Origin: an uncultured Lachnospiraceae bacterium
GTDB taxonomy: Bacteria; Bacillota; Clostridia; Lachnospirales; Lachnospiraceae
Reading direction: 5' to 3'
Assembly (NCBI GenBank): GCA_910584325.1
Contig: CAJTZH010000067.1
Location: 1 to 14,508, forward strand
DNA length: 14,508 nucleotides
Every line of letters starts with the position of its first letter. Position 1 is the stretch's first letter. The translations under genes were made by a program, and so were the position numbers. Below are positions 1 through 8,071 of the stretch, in pieces. The notes under the pieces are model-generated. The model was not told the DNA's origin. It saw only the letters and a list, made by a program, of their open reading frames with translations, and made no database searches.

Positions 1-272
1 TTGTGATTCCGTGGGCGGTTATTTCCCTGATAAAAAAAGACTTTTTTATGGCGGCAGGACTTGCCATTCTCTATGTCGTTGTGCTTGTCATCAGACAGAT
101 TATCGAGCCGAAAATTGTGGGAACGCAGCTTGTGCTGCATCCTGTCGTGACGCTTTGCGGTATGGTTGTGGGACTCAGTTTTGGAGGAATTATCGGCATG
201 TTTGCGATTCCGATTACATTTTCGTGTATTATCAATCTGAATGAGAGAGGGGTCATTCATATTTTGAAATAA
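1..272 (+). CDS. AI-2E family transporter, C-terminal fragment (YtvI/PerM type)
   Basis: Only the last 90 or so codons are in the window; the gene starts upstream and is in frame from base 3, ending at TAA 270-272. The fragment holds two or three hydrophobic segments and the stretch RQIIEPKIVGTQLVLHPVVTL, which matches the conserved C-terminal signature of the AI-2E exporter / PerM / YtvI superfamily (R-Q-x-x-E-P-K-x-V-G followed by H-P). These are polytopic inner-membrane proteins. Members are annotated as autoinducer-2 exporters, ion antiporters or, in endospore formers, the sporulation membrane protein YtvI, and the fragment alone cannot choose between these roles. The next gene starts 25 bases downstream with no visible terminator, so co-transcription is possible. 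The family assignment is confident; the substrate is unknown. Confidence 0.85.
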   Translation, partial: VIPWAVISLIKKDFFMAAGLAILYVVVLVIRQIIEPKIVGTQLVLHPVVTLCGMVVGLSFGGIIGMFAIPITFSCIINLNERGVIHILK

Positions 273-297
273 ACTTATTATTCATGAGGTGTAACAT

Positions 298-711
298 ATG
301 TGGTTTTTATTTGCGATTTTATCCGCAGTTTTTGCGGCATTGACGTCGATTTTAGCCAAGGTGGGAATCGACGGAGTCAATTCTAATCTTGCCACGGCAG
401 TACGCACTGTCGTTGTGCTGGTTCTGGCGTGGGGAATGGTATTTTTGACAAACGCGCAGAAAGGGATTGGCGCCATTAGCAGGAAAAGCTGGATTTTTCT
501 AATTTTATCAGGGCTTGCAACGGGCGCTTCATGGCTTTGTTATTATAGAGCCTTACAGACTGGAGAGGTCTCTAAAGTGGTTCCGGTTGATAAACTAAGC
601 GTAGTAATAACCTTGATTCTGGCGTTTATATTTCTGCATGAGAATTTTACGGCAAAGTCGTTTATCGGCGCCGTACTGATTACTGCGGGGACATTGATTA
701 TGGTGATTTGA
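298..711 (+). CDS. EamA/DMT family transporter, single-domain (half-size)
   Basis: A 137-residue, very hydrophobic protein with four or five predicted membrane segments covering nearly its whole length. The N-terminus (WFLFAILSAVFAALTSILAKVGI), the central SWLCYYRALQTGEVSKVVPVDKLS and the C-terminal FLHENFTAKSFIGAVLITAGTL are typical of one EamA domain of the drug/metabolite transporter superfamily. Full-length DMT exporters carry two such domains in about 300 residues; this one has a single domain and a clean start and stop, so it is a natural half-size member that presumably works as a dimer, not a truncation. A Shine-Dalgarno GAGG lies at 286-289, eight bases before the ATG. The stop is followed 14 bases later by the aldolase start. 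Placement next to a threonine aldolase could suggest amino-acid export, but that is inference only. Confidence 0.88.
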   Translation: MWFLFAILSAVFAALTSILAKVGIDGVNSNLATAVRTVVVLVLAWGMVFLTNAQKGIGAISRKSWIFLILSGLATGASWLCYYRALQTGEVSKVVPVDKLSVVITLILAFIFLHENFTAKSFIGAVLITAGTLIMVI

Positions 712-725
712 TAAGGAGATAGAAT

Positions 726-1751
726 ATGCTGTCATTTGAGAGTGATTACAACAAAGGCGCCCACAACAAAATACTGGAAAGGCTCCTGGAGACAAATTTG
801 GAGGCGAGAGCAGGATACGGGTGCGATACATATTGTGACAGGGCGAAAGCCAAGATAAAAGAATATTGTAACTGTCCCGGCGCGGATATTTATTTTCTGG
901 CGGGTGGAACACAGACAAACCAGATTGTGATTGATTCCATGCTCAAAGGCTTTGAAGGAGTTGTTGCCGCTGTAACGGGGCATGTGAGCGCCCACGAGGC
1001 AGGTGCCGTCGAATATACGGGACACAAGGTGCTGACAGTACCCCAGACGGAAGGGAAAATGCAGGCAGAAGACCTGAGGACGTTATTAAGAACGTTTTAT
1101 GAAGACAACAATCACGACCATATGGTGTTTCCGGGAATGGTTTATATTTCTCATCCGACAGAGTACGGAACGTTGTATACCAAAAAGGAGCTGGAAGCGC
1201 TTTATGGTATTTGTAACGAATATAATATTCCTCTTTTTATAGACGGAGCACGGCTTGGATACGGGCTTATGAGCCGTGGCACGGATGTTGCGCTGCCGGA
1301 CATCGCGACGCTGTGCGATGTGTTTTACATTGGCGGAACAAAGGTAGGAGCGCTGTTTGGTGAGGCGGTAGTGTTTACCCGCGGCAATATGCCGAAACAT
1401 TTTACGACGACGGTGAAACAGCACGGCGCGCTGCTTGCCAAGGGTTCTCTGATGGGGATTCAGTTTGAAACGCTGTTTACGGATGATTTGTATTTTGAAA
1501 TCAGTAAAAACGCTATAGACCGGGCAGAGGAATTAAAGGCGGTGCTTAGGGAAAAGAAGTATCAATTTTATATTGACTCGCCGACGAATCAGATTTTTGT
1601 GCTGCTGCCTGACGAACGGTTAAAAGAGCTTAGGAAGAACGTGTCGGTAGGATTCTGGGAGAAAACGGACGAGCATCATACGGTTGTCCGGTTCGCGACA
1701 AGCTGGGCGACGACATGCGAGGAAATTCATGAACTTGCGCAGATACTTTAA
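726..1751 (+). CDS. ltaE: Low-specificity L-threonine aldolase / beta-eliminating lyase family
   Basis: A 341-residue PLP enzyme of fold type I. The family reaction is retro-aldol cleavage of L-threonine or L-allo-threonine to glycine and acetaldehyde in the cytoplasm. The Schiff-base lysine is K206 in YIGGTKVG, and the cofactor-binding aspartate and arginine are D173 and R176 in FIDGARLGYG. The phosphate-binding glycines are in LAGGTQTN (58-65), and H86, five residues before E91 in HVSAHEAGA, fits the His that stacks on the PLP ring. Length and motif order match the family (about 340 residues). The start is supported by AAGGAGAT at 713-720. The gene lies between a half-size EamA transporter and a MATE exporter. 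The exact substrate range cannot be read from sequence; some clostridial relatives are annotated simply as aminotransferase class I/II or beta-eliminating lyase. Confidence 0.87.
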   Translation: MLSFESDYNKGAHNKILERLLETNLEARAGYGCDTYCDRAKAKIKEYCNCPGADIYFLAGGTQTNQIVIDSMLKGFEGVVAAVTGHVSAHEAGAVEYTGHKVLTVPQTEGKMQAEDLRTLLRTFYEDNNHDHMVFPGMVYISHPTEYGTLYTKKELEALYGICNEYNIPLFIDGARLGYGLMSRGTDVALPDIATLCDVFYIGGTKVGALFGEAVVFTRGNMPKHFTTTVKQHGALLAKGSLMGIQFETLFTDDLYFEISKNAIDRAEELKAVLREKKYQFYIDSPTNQIFVLLPDERLKELRKNVSVGFWEKTDEHHTVVRFATSWATTCEEIHELAQIL

Positions 1752-1769
1752 ATGGATGGTAACCGGAAA

Positions 1770-3104
1770 ATGAACGAGAAAAATAATCTCACGACGGGAA
1801 GCGTGGGAAAAACAATGGTGATGTTTGCCCTCCCGTATCTGCTATCCTGCTTTATGCAGGTGTTTTACGGTATGGCAGACTTATTTGTGGTAGGATTGTA
1901 TAACGGTTCCGAGACAACGACGGCAGTTTCTATAGGAAGTCAGGTCATGCATATGCTGACGGTCATTATCGTGGGTCTTGCCATGGGAGCAACCGTGCGT
2001 ATCGGACGCGCAGTGGGAGCGAAGGATGATACGGCGGCAAGAAAGACAGTGGGAACTACCGTCGTGTTTTTTGCAGGATTTTCTGTTGTGATAACGGCAG
2101 TGCTTCTGTTGTTTACAAAAAATATTACCGGTGTGATGATGACGCCTTTTGAGGCGGTGAAAGAGACAAATGATTATCTCGCAATCTGTTTTGCGGGCAT
2201 ACCGTTTATTACGGCGTACAATATTATCAGCAGCATATTCCGTGGCGCGGGGGACTCAAAGCATCCCATGTATTTTGTGGCGGTTGCCTGCATAGTCAAT
2301 ATTGTGCTGGATTTTTTATTTATCGGCTGTTTTGGCATGGGAGCGGCGGGAGCGGCGCTCGGAACGGTATGCGGACAGGCGGTCAGTGTTATTGTGTCTT
2401 TGTTAATGATGAGGAAACAGAATTTTGGTTTCAGTATGACCAAAAAGGATTTCCATCTTGACAGAGAGGATTTGGGACATATTTTAAAAGTAGGCTTTCC
2501 GATTGCCCTGCAGGATGGCCTGATTCAGGTGGCGTTCGTAGTTATTACAGTAATTGCAAACAGCCGCGGATTGATTGCGGCGACCGGCGTGGGCATTGTG
2601 GAGAAAATTATTTCGTTTATGTTTTTGGTACCGTCCGCGTTTTTGTCCGCAATTTCGGCAATTACGGCGCAGAATATGGGAGCGGGCAAACCGGAGCGGG
2701 CGAAGGCGTCTCTTCGCTATGGACTGATAATTACCGTGAGCTGGGGTATTTTTTGCGCTCTGTATAACCAGTTCTTTGCGCATACGCTTGTAGGGCTGTT
2801 CACAAAGGATTTGTCAGTGATTGCGGCAGGAAGCGCTTACTTAAAGTCCTACTGTTTTGACTGTATGTTTGCCGCGGTTCATTTCTGTTTCAGCGGGTAT
2901 TTCTGCGGCAGTCAGAAATCAGTGATTTCATTTATTCATAATATGACGTCCATTCTGCTTGTCAGAATCCCGGGGGCATATTTTGCAAGTAAATGGTTTC
3001 CGGATACATTGTATCCGATGGGGTGGGCGGCGCCGCTCGGCTCTCTTTTGTCCGCGTTTATCTGCGCCGGATTTTATTTTTATTTTGAAAGGAAGAAGTC
3101 TTAA
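1770..3104 (+). CDS. MATE family efflux transporter
   Basis: About 444 residues, rich in hydrophobic segments compatible with the 12 helices of MATE (multidrug and toxic compound extrusion) proteins. These use a Na+ or H+ gradient to export cationic drugs or metabolites. The N-terminal LTTGSVGKTMVMFALPYLL, the VFYGMADLFVVGLYNG segment, GLAMGATVRIGRAVGA and the repeat-related SSIFRGAGDSKHPMYF are characteristic of the clostridial DinF/NorM-like branch. Start choice: an in-frame ATG at 1752 abuts the preceding stop but has no Shine-Dalgarno. The ATG at 1770 gives the usual family start (MNEKNNLTTGS) and has a weak GGATGG at 1754-1759, so I prefer 1770. Either way the gene is coupled to the aldolase. 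The substrate is unknown. Confidence 0.9.
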   Translation: MNEKNNLTTGSVGKTMVMFALPYLLSCFMQVFYGMADLFVVGLYNGSETTTAVSIGSQVMHMLTVIIVGLAMGATVRIGRAVGAKDDTAARKTVGTTVVFFAGFSVVITAVLLLFTKNITGVMMTPFEAVKETNDYLAICFAGIPFITAYNIISSIFRGAGDSKHPMYFVAVACIVNIVLDFLFIGCFGMGAAGAALGTVCGQAVSVIVSLLMMRKQNFGFSMTKKDFHLDREDLGHILKVGFPIALQDGLIQVAFVVITVIANSRGLIAATGVGIVEKIISFMFLVPSAFLSAISAITAQNMGAGKPERAKASLRYGLIITVSWGIFCALYNQFFAHTLVGLFTKDLSVIAAGSAYLKSYCFDCMFAAVHFCFSGYFCGSQKSVISFIHNMTSILLVRIPGAYFASKWFPDTLYPMGWAAPLGSLLSAFICAGFYFYFERKKS

Positions 3105-4163
3105 ATGAATTTTAGAATGTTAAAAGCGTTTCGGGATAATTATGTATTTGATGAAATACAGATTATTGGCAAAGATGTAGAGATAGAAAATGTGGCGTAT
3201 CATATAGCGGCGACGGTAAGATGCGGGTCGGAGGTGAAACTTTTTGCTTTAAGCCGCTGCCGCTCTTTTGATGAAATGAATGAAGAGCGTGCTGCTGATT
3301 TTGGCGAACAAACAAACAGAGAGCGGTTGACGTGTTTGCGCAGCGGGGGACAGTCATCATTTTTAAAAGAAATCCGCCAGGGAGAGCAGGTTCTTTCTTT
3401 TCGCTCAATGACAGCGGGAAATATTGAAAACGGTGATTACGCGCAGGGATATGTACTGTTTATGCGTCTTGCGGACGCGGGGTGGAAACCGGAGGACAGT
3501 GCATTGGTTTACGGAACGGACTGGAAAAATATCGCGTTGACCGAAGCTATACTTGAAGGAACATTTGACAAATTGCCGCGGCTTGATTTATCGGGAAATC
3601 AATTGCCGGTTACGGGAATAACGAGTGTGACCGCAGTTTCAGGTTTGCTGGAAATTCCGGTTTTACTGGAGACGGGAAAGGAGCAGACGGTTTTGTTTGT
3701 TATGGAGGACAAAACAAAAGCCTTTTGTTACATTAACAGAGTTTATTTACAGGATCTGTGGGAAGAGCAGGATCGTCAGTTTGCCGATGAGGAATACCGC
3801 AGTAAAATGCTGCGGCACATGAGTGAAGAACAGCTGGATGAGATGAAAGAACGAGTTGACGCGGCGGTGGAGAATATTTGTCCCAGGGGAAAACGGGTTT
3901 TTGTTGTGGAATACGAATGCACCGAAGACGTCAGCCTGAAATTTTACGCAAAAGAGTATTTAGATTCCGTTCCAAAGCCGTCTTATGGAGGTGCCATGAT
4001 GGTTATGATGCATGCAAAAACGGATGAGAACACGGGAAAACACGGTCAAAAGCTGCAGGCGTGTGTGGTGGAAATGCCCGTGGAGCCGGGGGAAACAAAA
4101 TTGGAGACAGAATTATTTTCTTATACGAAAACGATACCAAGCCGCAGCGTGCGGATTTTTTGA
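3105..4163 (+). CDS. Unrecognised soluble protein, about 350 residues
   Basis: I do not recognise this 352-residue protein. It has no signal peptide and no membrane segment, so it should be cytoplasmic. The N-terminal third (1-110) is charged and mixed; a central region (about 160-225) is beta-rich and apolar (TGITSVTAVSGLLEIPVLLE, TVLFVMEDKTKAFCYINRVYL). An acidic, helical, possibly coiled segment follows at about 228-260 (EEQDRQFADEEYRSKMLRHM and on), and then a final beta-rich domain (about 265-352) with KRVFVVEYECTEDVSLKFYAKEYLD. No catalytic motif stands out. Its ATG directly follows the MATE stop (TAAATG) and is served by AAAGGAAG at 3088-3095, so it is translated with the MATE gene, and the beta-galactosidase follows 23 bases after its end. 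The conserved-looking arrangement suggests a real gene; function cannot be assigned. Confidence 0.8.
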   Translation: MNFRMLKAFRDNYVFDEIQIIGKDVEIENVAYHIAATVRCGSEVKLFALSRCRSFDEMNEERAADFGEQTNRERLTCLRSGGQSSFLKEIRQGEQVLSFRSMTAGNIENGDYAQGYVLFMRLADAGWKPEDSALVYGTDWKNIALTEAILEGTFDKLPRLDLSGNQLPVTGITSVTAVSGLLEIPVLLETGKEQTVLFVMEDKTKAFCYINRVYLQDLWEEQDRQFADEEYRSKMLRHMSEEQLDEMKERVDAAVENICPRGKRVFVVEYECTEDVSLKFYAKEYLDSVPKPSYGGAMMVMMHAKTDENTGKHGQKLQACVVEMPVEPGETKLETELFSYTKTIPSRSVRIF

Positions 4164-4186
4164 TATAGCAGAAAAGGAGAAACGCC

Positions 4187-6229
4187 ATGGAAAAACAACC
4201 TTTATTTCCACAAATTCACGGTATCATGCACGGAGGAGATTACAATCCGGAACAATGGCTTGACAGACCCGATATTTTAGAAAAAGACATTGAACTGATG
4301 AAAAAGGCAGGCATGAACTGCGCCACGCTTGGTGTGTTCGCGTGGTCAACGCTGGAGCCGCGCGAAGGGGAATACCATACGCAGTGGCTTTTTGACATCA
4401 TGGATAAACTCTATGAAAACGGGATTTATACGATTCTGGCGACGCCGTCGGGAGCGAAGCCTGTCTGGCTTTCTGAAAAATATCCTGAAGTTTTACGCGT
4501 GGACGCGTATGGAATGAAAAATCACCGCGGATTCCGGCATAATCACTGCATGAGTTCCATGATTTACAGGCAGAAAGTACGTGCCGTCACGGAAAAGCTC
4601 ATTGAAGGCGCGAAAGGACATCCGGGACTTTTGATGTGGCATATTTCCAATGAATTTAACGGAGACTGTTACTGTGAAAACTGCGTGAAACGTTTTCAGG
4701 AGTATCTTGCCCGTAAATTCGATAACGACATTGACAAGTTAAACAAAGCGTGGTGGACGACGTTCTGGAGCCACACTTATAACGATTTCAGCCAGATAGA
4801 ACCGCCGTATGTAAACGGTGAGTTTTCGATTATGGGGTTAAATCTGGAGTGGAAGCGGTTTATGACATGGAACGTTACGGACTATATGAAATCGGAGATT
4901 GCGCTGTTGAAAGAAAAGACGCCGGATATTCCGGTGACGACCAATTTCATGCAGATGTTTGACGGACTGGATTACCGCGTTCTGGCAAAGGAGCTGGATG
5001 TGATTTCATGGGATTCGTATCCGGTATTTCATAACGATTACGAAAGTTTCGCGGACACCATGAGCCGCTCGGCGTTTGACCATGCGCTGATGCGTTCCAT
5101 GAAAAAGGATAAACCGTTTATGCTGATGGAGAGCGCGCCGGGTCTCGTGAACTGGCATGATTTTAACAAGATGAAACGTCCGGGCGTGCACAGGCTGTTT
5201 TCGTTACAGACGGTGGCGTGCGGCTCCGATACGGTGCAGTATTTCCAGTGGAGGAAAAGCCGCGGTTCTTATGAGCAGTATCATGGAGCGGTTGTGGACC
5301 ATCTGGGAACGGATGATACGAGAGTATTTAAAGAAGTCGAAGCGCTTGGAAAAGAGTTAAAGAAGATAGCGCCGGTTTGCGGGACGCTTGTGAAAACGCC
5401 TGTCGCCATGATACTGGACTGGGATACGATGTGGGCGGTTGAAGATATGAAAGGATTGGCGGATTCCACGAAAAATTATGTGAAAACGTGCGTGGATGTC
5501 TTTCGGGTGTTTTTAAAACTTGGAGTGGATGTGGATATTATTTCCTCCGAGGATGAACTGACGGACTACCGGGTCATCGCAGCGCCGATGATGTATCTGC
5601 TCCAAGGCGGTATTGCGGATAAAATAAAACAATTCGTACAAAACGGCGGACAGGTTCTGGCGACGTATCTGACGGGGTATGTGGATGAAAATACGCTCTG
5701 TTATCTGGGAGGATTTCCGGGTGACGGTCTGTCGCAGGTCTTTGGCGTTATCAGCGAGGAGATTGACACGCTGTATCCGACGGATAAAAACGCGGTTCTT
5801 TTTGCGGATGGAGGAAGCGCGGCAGTCTGCGGCTATGCGGAGATACTGCGGATTACGGGTGAAAATGTAACGGTTCTTGGAAGCTATCAGGACGATTATT
5901 ATAAGGGACTGCCTGCCGTGACTGTAAACCGGTACGGACAGGGAAGCGCTTATTATGTGGCGGCAAGAATGGAAGAGAGCGGTATGCGCAAAATTATAAA
6001 AAAGATGCTTAAAGATTCGGGAGTAGAGGCTGTAAAACTTCCCAAAGGCATTGAACGTCATCAGCGGACAGCAGACGGTAAGACGTATTGCTTTTATTTT
6101 AATTTTACCGGTGAAGAGGCTGTAATTGAGAACGTATATGGTATGGAACTGTTTTCGAGGAAGGAGCTGTCGGGGAAATTAATACTGTCTTCATTTGAGA
6201 TGGCGGTTATACTGCGAAAAATCGGATAA
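4187..6229 (+). CDS. Beta-galactosidase, glycoside hydrolase family 42
   Basis: A 680-residue GH42 enzyme that hydrolyses terminal beta-D-galactosides by a retaining mechanism. The (beta/alpha)8 barrel spans about 10-385. It opens with the family signature GGDYNPEQW (16-24). The acid/base is E156 in WHISNEF and the nucleophile is E315 in FMLMESAPG. Cysteines C121, C161, C163 and C166 match the spacing of the GH42 structural zinc site. Residues about 390-600 fit the trimerisation domain and 600-680 the small C-terminal beta domain. There is no signal peptide, so the enzyme is intracellular and should act on imported oligosaccharides. The length is normal for the family. AAAGGAGAA at 4172-4180 supports the start. 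No sugar transporter or regulator is next to it. The family is certain; the preferred linkage (lactose, galacto-oligosaccharide, plant galactan fragments) is not. Confidence 0.95.
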   Translation: MEKQPLFPQIHGIMHGGDYNPEQWLDRPDILEKDIELMKKAGMNCATLGVFAWSTLEPREGEYHTQWLFDIMDKLYENGIYTILATPSGAKPVWLSEKYPEVLRVDAYGMKNHRGFRHNHCMSSMIYRQKVRAVTEKLIEGAKGHPGLLMWHISNEFNGDCYCENCVKRFQEYLARKFDNDIDKLNKAWWTTFWSHTYNDFSQIEPPYVNGEFSIMGLNLEWKRFMTWNVTDYMKSEIALLKEKTPDIPVTTNFMQMFDGLDYRVLAKELDVISWDSYPVFHNDYESFADTMSRSAFDHALMRSMKKDKPFMLMESAPGLVNWHDFNKMKRPGVHRLFSLQTVACGSDTVQYFQWRKSRGSYEQYHGAVVDHLGTDDTRVFKEVEALGKELKKIAPVCGTLVKTPVAMILDWDTMWAVEDMKGLADSTKNYVKTCVDVFRVFLKLGVDVDIISSEDELTDYRVIAAPMMYLLQGGIADKIKQFVQNGGQVLATYLTGYVDENTLCYLGGFPGDGLSQVFGVISEEIDTLYPTDKNAVLFADGGSAAVCGYAEILRITGENVTVLGSYQDDYYKGLPAVTVNRYGQGSAYYVAARMEESGMRKIIKKMLKDSGVEAVKLPKGIERHQRTADGKTYCFYFNFTGEEAVIENVYGMELFSRKELSGKLILSSFEMAVILRKIG

Positions 6230-6232
6230 ATC

Positions 6233-6250
6233 TTGAAAGTTATCGTTCAA
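6233..6250. repeat. Short inverted repeat overlapping the -35 region
   Basis: TTGAA and TTCAA are separated by eight bases just after the beta-galactosidase stop. The right arm overlaps the proposed -35 hexamer, the usual place for a repressor site. Arms of five bases in AT-rich DNA arise easily by chance, so this is only a candidate operator. It is too weak and has no U-run, so it is not a terminator. Confidence 0.25.
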
Positions 6251-6274
6251 ATTTCTGGAATAGTATGGTATAAT
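6246..6274 (+). promoter_or_regulatory. Extended -10 sigma-A-type promoter
   Basis: A perfect TATAAT at 6269-6274 is preceded by TGG at 6266-6268, giving an extended -10. A -35-like TTCAAA lies at 6246-6251 with exactly 17 bases between. The start of transcription would fall near 6281, about 45 bases before the next gene. This is the clearest promoter in the window and separates the beta-galactosidase run from the editing-protein and oxidoreductase genes. Confidence 0.7.
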
Positions 6275-6325
6275 AATGTTAGATTATTAACAAAGTTTGG
6301 AATGACAGATAAAAGGTGACGGAAA

Positions 6326-6871
6326 ATGGAACTATTTGACAAAAGACCGGCGGATACCGGAAAAAGACTGGATAAGGAAATACGGGTATATGATTTGCTG
6401 GACAGACTGGGAATACCGTATTTCAGAACAGACCACCAACCGGCAACCACCATGGAAGTCTGTAAGGAGATTGACAGTGTTCTGGAAGCAACCATATGTA
6501 AGAATCTGTTCTTGTGCAACCGTCAGAAAACGCAGTTTTATCTTCTGATGATGCCGGCGGATAAGCCGTTTAAGACAAAGGAATTATCATCCCAGATTAA
6601 CAGTGCCAGATTATCGTTTGCGGATGAAAGTTATATGGAAGAATTTCTTGATATTCTTCCCGGTTCAGTAAGCGTAATGGGACTGATGAATGACAGGGAT
6701 AATCATGTAAGGCTTCTGGTGGATGAGGATGTTTTAAAGGGAGAGTATCTGGGATGTCATCCATGTGTGAATACTTCCAGTCTTAAAATAAGAACGGCAG
6801 ATGTGTTTGAGATTTTTTTAAAAGAAGTCCACCATGATATAACAGTGGTGCATTTGGATGGAAGTGAATAA
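6326..6871 (+). CDS. YbaK/ProX-type aminoacyl-tRNA deacylase (prolyl-tRNA editing domain)
   Basis: A 181-residue stand-alone editing domain of the YbaK/ProRS-INS superfamily. Relatives (ProX, PrdX) hydrolyse mischarged tRNA, classically Ala-tRNA(Pro), in the cytoplasm. Visible family features are the DHQPATTMEVC entry (36-46), the conserved lysine K59 in ATICKNLFL, and the glycine-rich PGSVSVMGL (112-120). HPCVNTSSL (145-153) corresponds to the usual HPxxNT motif near the C-terminus. Length fits the ProX group (about 160-185), longer than YbaK itself. AAAGGTGA at 6312-6319 sits six bases before the ATG, and a good promoter lies upstream. The following oxidoreductase starts 28 bases after the stop. 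The tRNA substrate cannot be set from sequence; Ala-tRNA(Pro) is the default expectation. Confidence 0.88.
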   Translation: MELFDKRPADTGKRLDKEIRVYDLLDRLGIPYFRTDHQPATTMEVCKEIDSVLEATICKNLFLCNRQKTQFYLLMMPADKPFKTKELSSQINSARLSFADESYMEEFLDILPGSVSVMGLMNDRDNHVRLLVDEDVLKGEYLGCHPCVNTSSLKIRTADVFEIFLKEVHHDITVVHLDGSE

Positions 6872-6886
6872 ATATAAAAGATATCC

Positions 6887-6893
6887 GGGAGGG
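6887..6893 (+). promoter_or_regulatory. Ribosome binding site that decides the oxidoreductase start
   Basis: GGGAGGG lies seven to eight bases before the ATG at 6900. The upstream in-frame ATG at 6858 lies inside the preceding gene and would add 14 polar residues before the Rossmann strand, so 6900 is the likely start. Confidence 0.75.
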
Positions 6894-6899
6894 TATAAC

Positions 6900-8036
6900 A
6901 TGAGGATAGCAGTTATCGGAATGGGAAATATGGGTAGTAAGTACGCGAGACTGATTCTGGAAGGAAAGGCAGGCAGCATGGAGATTGCGGCAGTGACCAG
7001 AATACGTCCCGAAAAAATGGAGTTTTTGAAAGATGTTTTTCCCGAAAATCTGAAAATTTATCCGTCTGCCGAGGAACTCTACGCAGGTTATGACAGAGGA
7101 GAATTTGAAGCAGACGCGGTTCTGATTGTAACGCCGCATTACGACCATGAGCAGCAGGTAATCGAGGCATTTCGGCGTGGACTTCATGTATTATGTGATA
7201 AGCCGGCAGGCGTATATACAAGACAGGCAAGAAATATGATGCAGGCATATCTGACCGCGAAGGAGAAAAAGCCGGATTTGCTGTACGGATATGTGTTTCA
7301 TCAGCGGACGTTCCCTATCTATGAAAAGATGCGTGAAATCGTGGCAGGCGGAGCATATGGCAGTTTGAAGAGAGTGAACTGGGTTATTACGGATTGGTAC
7401 CGTCCGGACGCATATTATACATCGAGCGCGTGGCGCGCTACCTGGAAAGGGGACGGCGGCGGAACACTATTGAATCAATGTCCGCATAATCTTGACCTGA
7501 TGCAGTGGATTTGCGGGATGCCAAAACGTGTGTGCGGATTCTGCCACGAGGGAAAATATCATCCGATTGAGGTGGAAGATGATGTCACGGCATATCTGGA
7601 ATGGGAAAACGGCGCAACCGGTGTTTTTGTGGCATCTACAGGGGAGGCGGCAGGCGTCAACAGACTGGAAATTACTATGGATGACGCGCTCCTTGTCTGT
7701 GAGAAAGGAAAGCTTCTGATATGTGAGCTGGATAAACCGGAGCGGGAATACCGCAGGGAGACGCAGGACGTATTTGCAAAGCCGGGCACATCATGGAGAG
7801 AACTGGAATGTCCGCAAGGCAGAGGAGCGTATGAGACCGTGCTTTCGGAATTTGCGCGCGGCAGTCTGATTGCAGACGGCAGCGAGGCAGTCAGAAGTCT
7901 CTTTCTATCAAATGCAATCTACCTGTCTTCATGGGAACGTAGGATGGTGGAAATTCCGGAAGAGGGAAGCGTAGAGGAAAAAGAATTTGAAATATGTTTT
8001 GAAAAATGGTTGAAAAGCAAATCGGGGATTTCATAA
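6900..8036 (+). CDS. Gfo/Idh/MocA family NAD(P)-dependent oxidoreductase
   Basis: A 378-residue protein. The N-terminal Rossmann fold begins at once with MRIAVIGMGNMG (nucleotide loop G7-x-G9-x-x-G12) and runs to about residue 125. The EKP-like motif is CDKP (99-102), with K101 the expected catalytic lysine. The C-terminal alpha/beta domain carries GGGTLLNQCPHNLDLMQW (186-203), with H196 in the position of the catalytic histidine of the family. These enzymes oxidise or reduce hydroxyls of sugars, inositols and sugar acids with NAD(P)H. The GGG-LLNQ-PHNLDL form is common in Lachnospiraceae proteins thought to act on monosaccharides or glycosides. The beta-galactosidase lies upstream but is separated by a promoter and one gene, so a pathway link is only a suggestion. 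The substrate is unknown. Confidence 0.92.
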   Translation: MRIAVIGMGNMGSKYARLILEGKAGSMEIAAVTRIRPEKMEFLKDVFPENLKIYPSAEELYAGYDRGEFEADAVLIVTPHYDHEQQVIEAFRRGLHVLCDKPAGVYTRQARNMMQAYLTAKEKKPDLLYGYVFHQRTFPIYEKMREIVAGGAYGSLKRVNWVITDWYRPDAYYTSSAWRATWKGDGGGTLLNQCPHNLDLMQWICGMPKRVCGFCHEGKYHPIEVEDDVTAYLEWENGATGVFVASTGEAAGVNRLEITMDDALLVCEKGKLLICELDKPEREYRRETQDVFAKPGTSWRELECPQGRGAYETVLSEFARGSLIADGSEAVRSLFLSNAIYLSSWERRMVEIPEEGSVEEKEFEICFEKWLKSKSGIS

Positions 8037-8057
8037 ATTGAACAGGGTCTTTTAAGT

Positions 8058-8063
8058 GAGGAG
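8058..8063 (+). promoter_or_regulatory. Ribosome binding site that decides the sensor kinase start
   Basis: GAGGAG sits eight bases before the ATG at 8072 but only two before the in-frame ATG at 8066. The spacing favours 8072, a change of two residues. Confidence 0.6.
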
Positions 8064-8071
8064 AGATGCGT

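Noticed and set aside
5513..6061. Open frame of 182 codons on the minus strand
   Set aside because: It is fully inside the beta-galactosidase gene, which has clear family motifs on the + strand; the translated product shows no recognisable domain.
6233..6238. TTGAAA as the -35 of the promoter before the editing protein
   Set aside because: It lies 30 bases from the TATAAT, too far; TTCAAA at 6246-6251 has 17-base spacing.
6858..6899. Longer N-terminus for the Gfo/Idh/MocA oxidoreductase
   Set aside because: It would overlap the previous gene and add 14 polar residues before the Rossmann strand; the GGGAGGG site points to ATG 6900.
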